Positions 1-5,441 of a stretch of DNA of 6,022 bases are shown here, in pieces. A program made the translations under genes and the position numbers. This DNA comes from JABCPE02 sp963530295. GTDB lineage: Bacteria > Bacteroidota > Bacteroidia > Flavobacteriales > Weeksellaceae. The notes under the pieces were generated by a model that saw nothing but the letters and a program-made list of their open reading frames with translations, ran no database searches and was not told where the DNA came from. Every line of letters begins with the position of its first letter. The first letter of the stretch is position 1. The DNA lies in contig CAUSCF010000041.1 in assembly GCA_963530295.1 (NCBI GenBank), forward strand, positions 1-6,022, in the 5' to 3' direction.

Positions 1-137
1 ACCACCATTTCTTGCAAAGGAGCAATGTATTCCTTGCTCGGAGTTTTGAGGATTTTTAGAAGATCTTCTACTTCCAAATCACCTTTTTTCTCCAATCGAT
101 GGAGTTTTTTAATTTGTTTTTCTACTGTTTCTGTCAT
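1..137 (-). CDS. N-terminal part of an unrecognised protein that shares its opening residues with the upstream SUKH protein
   Basis: This is a partial gene. It starts at the ATG on 137 and runs off the left edge after 45 complete codons. The visible protein begins MTETVEKQIKKLHRLEKKGD and continues with a charged stretch rich in Lys, Glu and Leu (EVEDLLKILK, residues 22-31), which looks helical. No domain can be named from so short a piece. The start is supported by its near-identity to the start of the upstream SUKH gene, MTETLVKQIKNL: 30 of 35 bases match. It lies 43 bases downstream of that gene's stop on the same strand, so the two are probably co-transcribed. By association it may be another immunity-type or accessory protein, but that is inference. 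It could also be an unrelated protein that acquired the same start by recombination. Confidence 0.75.
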   Translation of the reverse strand, partial: MTETVEKQIKKLHRLEKKGDLEVEDLLKILKTPSKEYIAPLQEMV

Positions 138-180
138 ATTTATAATTTAAATAGATAGCCTTTTTATAATGCAAAAACTT

Positions 181-966
181 CTAACTTAATGTCCATAAGC
201 CTTTGGCTTTTAATTCATTTAATTCAGCTTCTGAGACTACTTGAAATTCATCATCACCATCATCGTCGTAGGAAGTGTAATCCCATTGCAAGCCAAAGTT
301 TTCCATATCATCTAAAAGAGTATCAAATAACTCTTGTTGAGCACTCCCTATGAAAATAGCCGTTGTTCGCTTTGTTTCTCGGTGTATGGAGAGAACTATC
401 ACTATTTTAAAATCCTTGTCAGTAAAGATGCGCTGTCCTTCCCAGCAGAGTTCGGTAAGCGAGTCATATTGTTTTTCTATATAAGAAACTGCCTGTTCAG
501 GCACTTCAAAGTCTTCCATACCCCAGCCACCCATTGCATTGGCGTTGTAAGGCAAGCCTCCCATAGTACCATTGTAAATGGCAATATACAGCCAAAAATC
601 GGAGAGTGTTTGGGTTTCTTGTATCCAATTGGGGTCAGTTTCGGAGCCGTAATTACCCCAAATGGGAGGGTTGGGGTTGTTTAAATCTTCTTTGCGGATT
701 GCCCATACTACCACTCCTTGATTTTCTTCACAGAAATAAAGAAAATCTCCATCAAAGTACAGCTGTTCAGGCGTAGCCAAGCTGTTGAATGATTGGTTTA
801 CGCTTTCCGTAGCGCCTAATTGTAAGTAATACTCTCGGAATACCTGAGGAAACTTAACTGCCAATTGCTTTTCGGCTTCTAATAATTGTTCCTCCGAAAA
901 ACCCTTGCAGTCTTTAGGCGCTAGATGGAATAGATTTTTGATCTGTTTTACTAATGTTTCTGTCAT
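181..966 (-). CDS. SMI1/KNR4 (SUKH superfamily) domain protein, putative immunity protein
   Basis: A 261-residue soluble protein with no signal peptide or membrane segment. The SUKH-type signature is visible. Residues 24-51 form the amphipathic opening helix with the conserved FPxxFREYYLQLG pattern (39-51). Residues 75-94 (FLYFCEENQGVVVWAIRKED) match the strand in which these proteins carry a 'FxxENQGVxxWAI' segment. Residues 114-130 carry the W...SDFWLYIAI pattern. Family members in bacteria are often immunity proteins that bind and neutralise toxins of polymorphic or secreted toxin systems; others have unknown roles. At 261 residues it is longer than the compact SUKH core. The C-terminal part (about 180-261) adds a strand-rich stretch and an acidic patch (DDDGDDE, 234-240). 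It starts 64 bases after sufB on the same strand and is followed by a gene with the same opening sequence. No toxin gene is visible. The family call is fairly sure; the immunity role is inferred. Confidence 0.82.
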   Translation of the reverse strand: MTETLVKQIKNLFHLAPKDCKGFSEEQLLEAEKQLAVKFPQVFREYYLQLGATESVNQSFNSLATPEQLYFDGDFLYFCEENQGVVVWAIRKEDLNNPNPPIWGNYGSETDPNWIQETQTLSDFWLYIAIYNGTMGGLPYNANAMGGWGMEDFEVPEQAVSYIEKQYDSLTELCWEGQRIFTDKDFKIVIVLSIHRETKRTTAIFIGSAQQELFDTLLDDMENFGLQWDYTSYDDDGDDEFQVVSEAELNELKAKGLWTLS

Positions 967-1030
967 TTTTACTTTAACTACCGAAAGAAAAATCTTGTTT
1001 TTGCAATGTGAAAAATAACCAGCAGTATGT

Positions 1031-2479
1031 TTATCCTACGCTTCCTTCTAGGCTGATTTCCAATAGTTTCTGTGCTTCTATGGCAAATTCCATTGGTAAT
1101 TTGTTAAGAACCTCTTTACTAAAACCATTCACTATCAGCGCGATAGCTTTTTCGGTGTCTATTCCTCTTTGGTTACAGTAGAATATCTGGTCTTCTCCGA
1201 TTTTAGAAGTCGTGGCCTCGTGCTCCAGCTGTGCAGAAGGGTCTTTAATCTCGATGTAAGGGAAAGTATGCGCTCCACACTCGTTGCCCATCAATAGGGA
1301 ATCACACTGGGAGAAGTTTCTCGCTCCTTTGGCTGTTGGGAGAACTTTTACCAATCCTCTATAAGAGTTATTGGATTTTCCTGCCGAAATTCCTTTAGAA
1401 ATGATAGTAGATTTGGTATTTTTACCGATATGAATCATTTTCGTTCCTGTGTCTGCATACTGGAATTTATTGGTAACCGCGATAGAGTAGAATTCACCCA
1501 CAGAATTATCTCCTTTCAGAATGCAAGAAGGGTATTTCCAAGTAACCGCAGAGCCTGTCTCTACCTGTGTCCAAGAGATTTTTGCTCCCGTTTCGGCAAG
1601 TCCTCTCTTTGTCACGAAGTTAAATACACCACCTTTTCCTTCTTCATCGCCTGGATACCAGTTTTGTACTGTGGAATATTTGATTTCTGCATGGTCTAAA
1701 GCGATCAGCTCTACCACAGCCGCGTGCAGCTGATTTTCATCTCTTTGAGGCGCTGTACATCCTTCTAAATAAGATACATACGCACCTTCATCAGCGATGA
1801 GCAGGGTTCTTTCGAACTGACCACTACCTCCCTGATTGATTCTGAAATAGGTAGAAAGTTCCATAGGACATCTCACGCCTTTTGGAATGTAGCAGAATGA
1901 ACCATCCGAAAATACAGCAGAATTGAGCGCTGCGTAGAAGTTGTCATTTTGTTTCACCACTGTTCCGAGGTATTTTTTAACCAAATCAGGGTGCTTTTGT
2001 ATCGCTTCGGAAATAGGGCAGAAGATAATTCCTTTCTCAGCCAAAGTTTCCTGGAAAGTAGTCGCTACGGATACGGAGTCCATCACCACATCCACTGCCA
2101 CGCCAGTCAGTCTTTTTTGTTCTTCCAGCGAAATCCCAAGTTTTTCAAAGGTTTTCAGCAGTTCTGGGTCTACTTGGTCCAGGCTTTCTAGTTCTGGTTT
2201 TTTCTTTGGCGCAGCATAGTATTTTATAGCCTGAAAATCAGGTTTTTCATACTTTATATTTGCCCAGTCAGGTTCTTCCATAGTCTGCCATATGCGGAAA
2301 GCTTCTAGACGCCATTCTGTCATCCACTCTGGCTCGTTTTTTCGTTTAGAAATTTCACGAACAATATCTTCATTCAGTCCCGTAGGAAACTCCTCGTACT
2401 CTATATCCGTATAAAATCCGTATTCGTATTCCTTGTTTTCTAAATCAACCCTAAGGTCATCTTCTGTATATTTTGACAT
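1031..2479 (-). CDS. sufB: SufB, scaffold subunit of the SufBCD Fe-S cluster assembly complex
   Basis: A complete 482-residue cytoplasmic SufB. With SufC (ATPase) and SufD it forms the complex on which iron-sulfur clusters are built from sulfur delivered by SufS. Conserved blocks include VMDSVSVATT (132-141), FCYIPKGVRCPMELSTYFRI (195-214), EGCTAP (239-244), VQNWYPGDEEGKGG (271-284), TGSAVTWKYPSCI (308-320), SQCDSLLMG (390-398) and QLEHEATTSKIGEDQ (417-431). By alignment from memory with E. coli SufB, offset by 13 residues, Cys241 matches Cys254, Cys392 matches Cys405, and His420/Glu421 match His433/Glu434, so the functional residues are kept. The length is normal and nothing is broken. It lies 100 bases downstream of the A-type carrier gene with its own promoter candidate. 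The gene after it is a SUKH protein, not sufC as commonly seen in suf operons. Confidence 0.98.
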   Translation of the reverse strand: MSKYTEDDLRVDLENKEYEYGFYTDIEYEEFPTGLNEDIVREISKRKNEPEWMTEWRLEAFRIWQTMEEPDWANIKYEKPDFQAIKYYAAPKKKPELESLDQVDPELLKTFEKLGISLEEQKRLTGVAVDVVMDSVSVATTFQETLAEKGIIFCPISEAIQKHPDLVKKYLGTVVKQNDNFYAALNSAVFSDGSFCYIPKGVRCPMELSTYFRINQGGSGQFERTLLIADEGAYVSYLEGCTAPQRDENQLHAAVVELIALDHAEIKYSTVQNWYPGDEEGKGGVFNFVTKRGLAETGAKISWTQVETGSAVTWKYPSCILKGDNSVGEFYSIAVTNKFQYADTGTKMIHIGKNTKSTIISKGISAGKSNNSYRGLVKVLPTAKGARNFSQCDSLLMGNECGAHTFPYIEIKDPSAQLEHEATTSKIGEDQIFYCNQRGIDTEKAIALIVNGFSKEVLNKLPMEFAIEAQKLLEISLEGSVG

Positions 2480-2533
2480 AATTATTCTTTTCGATTTAAA
2501 ATATTATTTAATTTGACACAAAATTTCTCTTTC

Positions 2534-2564
2534 CAAACTTTATTAAAATTTGGGTTAAAATCAA
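2534..2564 (-). promoter_or_regulatory. Candidate Bacteroidota promoter for sufB
   Basis: On the minus strand, TTG (2562-2564) is followed after 19 bases by TAAAGTTTG (2534-2542). That is one base longer than the TAnnTTTG element but otherwise similar. The expected transcript start near 2528 would leave a leader of about 48 bases before the sufB ATG. It is a weaker match than the promoter before the A-type carrier gene, so sufB may be read mainly from that one. The match comes from reading the sequence only. Confidence 0.4.
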
Positions 2565-2579
2565 CTAATGAGAAATAAT

Positions 2580-2909
2580 TTACAAAGAAAAAGACTCTCC
2601 GCAGCCGCAGGTTCTCTTGGCGTTTGGATTATTGAAGACAAATCCCTTTCCGTTCAGTCCGCCCGAAAATTCTAAAGTGGTACCCACGAGATATAAGAAA
2701 GATTTTTTATCCACGATGATTTTAATGCCGTTGTCCTCGAAAACTTGGTCGTTTTCTAATCTTTCTTTATCGAATTTCAGGACATATTCCAGCCCAGAGC
2801 AGCCACCACTTTTCACTCCTACACGGATGTAGTCTGTGTCAGGGTCGTAGCCGTCTTCTTTCATTAGTTGTGTTGCTTTTTCTTTTGCAATATCAGAAAC
2901 TTTTATCAT
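2580..2909 (-). CDS. HesB/IscA-type (SufA/ErpA-like) A-type Fe-S carrier protein
   Basis: A 109-residue A-type carrier that takes Fe-S clusters from the scaffold and passes them to apo-proteins in the cytoplasm. The three cluster-binding cysteines of the family are all present: Cys37 in the GGCSG motif (35-39), and Cys101 and Cys103 in the C-terminal CGCGESF motif (101-107). The N-terminal helix (residues 5-19) and the segment LEFSGGLNGKGFVFNNPNA (79-97) are also typical. The length is normal for the family. It lies directly upstream of sufB on the same strand, behind its own strong promoter match, so it probably serves the SUF system. SufA, ErpA and IscA cannot be told apart by sequence alone; SufA-like is the working name because of the neighbour. 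Confidence 0.95.
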   Translation of the reverse strand: MIKVSDIAKEKATQLMKEDGYDPDTDYIRVGVKSGGCSGLEYVLKFDKERLENDQVFEDNGIKIIVDKKSFLYLVGTTLEFSGGLNGKGFVFNNPNAKRTCGCGESFSL

Positions 2910-2912
2910 TGA

Positions 2913-2926
2913 TTTATATATATAAA
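2913..2926. repeat. 14-bp AT-only palindrome in the leader of the A-type carrier gene
   Basis: TTTATATATATAAA is a perfect palindrome. It lies between the promoter's TATCTTTG element and the ATG at 2909, covering most of the predicted short leader. It could be simple AT-rich sequence that keeps the start codon unstructured, or an operator site. Nothing in the sequence decides between these. Confidence 0.35.
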
Positions 2927-2935
2927 ACTAATTGA

Positions 2936-2968
2936 CAAAGATACAAACAATCAGAAATATATCCTCAA
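2936..2968 (-). promoter_or_regulatory. Bacteroidota-type promoter of the A-type carrier/sufB unit
   Basis: Reading the minus strand, TTG (2966-2968) is followed after 22 bases by TATCTTTG (2936-2943), an exact match to the TAnnTTTG element recognised by the Bacteroidota primary sigma factor. Transcription should begin around 2929-2931, giving a leader of about 20 bases before the ATG at 2909. That short leader contains the AT palindrome at 2913-2926. The promoter falls in the 120-base gap after nadD and so separates the suf genes from recJ-nadD. No convincing hairpin terminator for nadD is visible in this gap, so read-through from nadD remains possible. Confidence 0.75.
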
Positions 2969-3029
2969 AAAAGAATTAGATGTTATCTATTTTGTCTATA
3001 AATGCGATTTTTATGATTGAGAAATGTTA

Positions 3030-3620
3030 TTAGAAATCAGAATTTTGGTAAAATCCCTTTGCGTCTATATGTTCAAAAACTTCGGGCGGAAGCATAGGGC
3101 GGACATTCTTTTTTTCTCTAATCATTTTTCTGATTTCGGTCGCAGAAAGTTCTATTATCGGAGCATTTATTTTGCAGATATTCTTATGTGTAATAACCTC
3201 TTTATCAATACCTTGTGTTAAAACACGCGGATAAACGATGATTTGGTGATTTTTTATCAAAGTTTCGTAGTTTTTCCATTTTGGAAGACTGACCAAATTG
3301 TCCTCGCCCATGATTAGGGCAAAAGTATATTCAGGGTATCTTTCACGGAGATAGGTGAGGGAATCTATGGTGTAGGAAGGTTTCGGCATAGAAAATTCTA
3401 TATCCGAAACGCGCATTTTAGGATAGTTTTTTATCGCCATTTCTACCATATCATAGCGGTCATGGTCGTGGAGCAGGCTTTTTTTTGATTTCAAAGGATT
3501 CTGCGGACTTACAACGAACCAAAGTTCGTCTAAATCAGTATGTTCCATGATATAATTGGCTAAAATCAAGTGTCCGATATGGATGGGATTAAAAGACCCA
3601 AAAAACAAGGCTATTTTCAT
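3030..3620 (-). CDS. nadD: NadD, nicotinate-nucleotide adenylyltransferase
   Basis: A complete 196-residue cytoplasmic enzyme that joins ATP and nicotinate mononucleotide to give deamido-NAD, the step before NAD synthetase in NAD biosynthesis. It shows the nucleotidyltransferase signature GSFNPIHIGH (8-17), with the two histidines His14 and His17 that bind the ATP phosphates. Other family blocks are SPQNPLK (38-44), PSYTIDSL (81-88), MGEDNL (104-109) followed by W115, and the C-terminal LSATEIRKMI (158-167), the equivalent of the ISSTxIR motif. It begins 9 bases after the recJ stop codon on the same strand, which implies co-transcription and perhaps translational coupling with recJ. Length and motifs are normal. 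Confidence 0.96.
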   Translation of the reverse strand: MKIALFFGSFNPIHIGHLILANYIMEHTDLDELWFVVSPQNPLKSKKSLLHDHDRYDMVEMAIKNYPKMRVSDIEFSMPKPSYTIDSLTYLRERYPEYTFALIMGEDNLVSLPKWKNYETLIKNHQIIVYPRVLTQGIDKEVITHKNICKINAPIIELSATEIRKMIREKKNVRPMLPPEVFEHIDAKGFYQNSDF

Positions 3621-3629
3621 GCGAAATGT

Positions 3630-5336
3630 TTAGGAGTTAAACTGAATATCTTTGATGTGAAGTATGTGGCTGGTCTGACCTTTCCAGTGGTTTTCTTCGA
3701 TGGAAAAAACCATATCAAAATTTTTCTTTTGCAAATCTTCATAGCAGCTGCCAAGCTTAAAACCAGTACATTCTATATTTCCATTTTCTGAGGGCAGATA
3801 GAATTTCAGATGGTTTTTATCTCTGCCGATTAGCTGGACAAATTTAGGGTTTGAAATGTTTTTTAGAGCAAAAACAGGGCGCATATTTTGCGGCCCGAAT
3901 GGAGCTAATTTTTGATGAAAATCGAAAAATTTTTCGTTGAGCTGACTGAGCTTTATTTCACAATCTATCTCTATTATTGGCGTTTTTTGGTGTTCTTGGA
4001 TTTGCTCCGATACCACTTTTTCAAACAAAGTTTTAAACTCTTCAAAGTTTTCTTTCTTTAAAGTAAGTCCAGCCGCGGCCTGATGACCTCCAAATTTTTC
4101 TAAAAGATGACTGCATTTTTCCAAAGCTTTATAAAGGTCAAAATCCGATACAGAGCGGGCAGAGGCTACCATTTCACTCTTGCTCCCATCTGTGAAAACT
4201 AGGGTAGGTTTGTAGTATAAATCCGTAATTCGTGAAGCGGTGATGCCCACGATGCCTTTGTTCCAGTTTGGGTTATAAACGATGATAGAGGATTTTTTAT
4301 ATTGCTCTGTATCAGTTATTTGCTGTACAGCTTCGGTAGTGGTTTGGTTATCCATTTCTCTCCGCTGGCTATTCAGTTCACAGATTTCATTCACGATTTT
4401 TTGGGCTTCGTTTTCATCATTAGAAATCATAAGTTTCACTGCGTTTTTTCCGTGAGAAATCCTGCCAGCGGCGTTTATTTTTGGCCCAATTTCAAAGACG
4501 ATATTAGAAATGGTAAAGTTTCTTCGGCGTTCTTCTGGGATTAAAAATTTCAATCCCATTTTTTGTGTATTGTGGAGTTTTTTTAGTCCTAATTTTGCCA
4601 AAGTTCTATTTTCACCTGCGATAGGGACAATATCCGAAGCGATGCTAATAGCCAGTAAATCAGTCAGGTCATAAATTTTTTCGGACGAAATTTTGTAGAT
4701 AGAATTTAGAGCTTGGCAGAGTTTGAACCCGACTCCGCAGCCGCTCAGTTCCTTGTATGGATAGAGACAGTCTTTTTGTTTTGGGTCTAAAACGGCCGTT
4801 GCCTTTGGGATTTCATCACTTGGGAGATGGTGGTCGCAGATGACAAAATCTATCCCAAGCGAACTGGCGTAATCGATTTCTTTTATAGATTTGATGCCGC
4901 AGTCTAAAGCAATGACAAGCGAAATCCCATTTTCTTTAGCAAAATCTATCCCTTGAAAAGATATTCCGTATCCCTCTGTGTAGCGGTCTGGAATGTAGAA
5001 ATCAAGATATTTTTCATCATAAATCTCCGCTAAATACCGATACATCAGCGAAACCGAAGTGGTGCCATCTACATCATAGTCGCCATAGATTAGGATTTTC
5101 TCACCGTTTTCCACAGCAGTGGCTATCCGTTCCACGGCTTTGTCCATGTTTTTCATCAAGAAAGGGTCATGAATGTCTTCTTCTTTTAATCTAAAAAAAA
5201 TCTTGATTTTTTCTAAATCAGTCAGATTTCTCAGAGCAAGAATTAGAGCTTCTAAATCTTCACAGTTTAGTTTAGATTTTAGCTGATGTAGAATGTTTTC
5301 GTTTGGTTTTTCTTTAAAAATCCACTTTGGTTTCAT
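3630..5336 (-). CDS. recJ: RecJ, single-stranded-DNA-specific 5'-3' exonuclease
   Basis: A complete 568-residue DHH-family nuclease that degrades single-stranded DNA 5' to 3' in recombinational and mismatch repair. The motifs in order are YGDYDVDGTTS (84-94, motif I, metal-binding aspartates), ALDCGI (143-148), CDHHLP (167-172, the DHH motif), SDIVP (234-238), GPKINAAGRI (284-293), and GGHQAAAG (416-423), the DHHA1 nucleic-acid-binding motif. A C-terminal beta-rich OB-type region follows (about 455-568). I chose the ATG at 5336. The frame stays open to 5417, but that extension would cross the promoter and the terminator stem, and it gives a non-RecJ peptide rich in Tyr and Phe. The chosen start gives MKPKWIF, a typical RecJ opening. 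nadD follows after 9 bases. Confidence 0.96.
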   Translation of the reverse strand: MKPKWIFKEKPNENILHQLKSKLNCEDLEALILALRNLTDLEKIKIFFRLKEEDIHDPFLMKNMDKAVERIATAVENGEKILIYGDYDVDGTTSVSLMYRYLAEIYDEKYLDFYIPDRYTEGYGISFQGIDFAKENGISLVIALDCGIKSIKEIDYASSLGIDFVICDHHLPSDEIPKATAVLDPKQKDCLYPYKELSGCGVGFKLCQALNSIYKISSEKIYDLTDLLAISIASDIVPIAGENRTLAKLGLKKLHNTQKMGLKFLIPEERRRNFTISNIVFEIGPKINAAGRISHGKNAVKLMISNDENEAQKIVNEICELNSQRREMDNQTTTEAVQQITDTEQYKKSSIIVYNPNWNKGIVGITASRITDLYYKPTLVFTDGSKSEMVASARSVSDFDLYKALEKCSHLLEKFGGHQAAAGLTLKKENFEEFKTLFEKVVSEQIQEHQKTPIIEIDCEIKLSQLNEKFFDFHQKLAPFGPQNMRPVFALKNISNPKFVQLIGRDKNHLKFYLPSENGNIECTGFKLGSCYEDLQKKNFDMVFSIEENHWKGQTSHILHIKDIQFNS

Positions 5337-5342
5337 GGAGGA

Positions 5343-5373
5343 CAAAGTTAAGGTTTCGTAGTAAAAATAGCAA
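5343..5373 (-). promoter_or_regulatory. Bacteroidota-type promoter of recJ-nadD, predicted to give a leaderless or near-leaderless mRNA
   Basis: On the minus strand, TTG (5371-5373) is followed after 20 bases by TAACTTTG (5343-5350), an exact TAnnTTTG match. Only six bases, TCCTCC, separate this element from the recJ ATG at 5336. Transcription normally starts about 5-8 bases past the element, so the mRNA should begin at or within a few bases of the start codon and would have no room for a ribosome binding site. The promoter also supports the choice of recJ start over the longer frame. Confidence 0.7.
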
Positions 5374-5386
5374 TGAATATAGTAAT

Positions 5387-5418
5387 AAAAAATTGCCAGA
5401 GTCAAAGACTCTGGCAAT
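5387..5418 (-). terminator. Rho-independent terminator of the tail-fibre-like gene
   Basis: A perfect 12-bp inverted repeat, ATTGCCAGAGTC (5392-5403) and GACTCTGGCAAT (5407-5418), with a 3-base loop. On the minus strand it is followed at once by six T residues (5387-5392, overlapping the stem's last A:T pair). The stem begins 23 bases after the stop codon of the gene at 5442-6022, and the T-tract fits that gene's direction. It insulates recJ from upstream transcription. The plus strand has no comparable T-run, so it looks one-directional. Confidence 0.92.
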
Positions 5419-5441
5419 ATAATATATAATTGTAAATTATA

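Noticed and set aside
138..180. A possible separate promoter for the left-edge gene (TTG, a spacer, then TATTTAAA on the minus strand)
   Set aside because: TATTTAAA does not match TAnnTTTG well, and the 43-base gap is simply AT-rich; co-transcription with the SUKH gene is the simpler reading.
334..684. A plus-strand open frame of 116 codons inside the SUKH gene
   Set aside because: It lies antisense to a well-supported gene, shows no recognisable domain, and has no promoter or gene context of its own.
967..1030. A terminator or promoter between sufB and the SUKH gene
   Set aside because: I found no hairpin with a T-tract and no TAnnTTTG element in these 64 bases.
1430..2219. Several plus-strand open frames within sufB
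   Set aside because: They are antisense to a highly conserved gene, overlap one another, and encode Ser/Phe/Cys-rich peptides typical of shadow frames.
2910..3029. A terminator for nadD in the gap before the A-type carrier gene
   Set aside because: T-runs occur, but no adjacent stable inverted repeat could be found.
5337..5417. A 27-codon upstream extension of recJ beginning at an ATG on 5417
   Set aside because: It overlaps the terminator stem and the promoter elements, encodes a Tyr/Phe-rich peptide unlike RecJ, and an ATG at 5336 gives the typical RecJ start.
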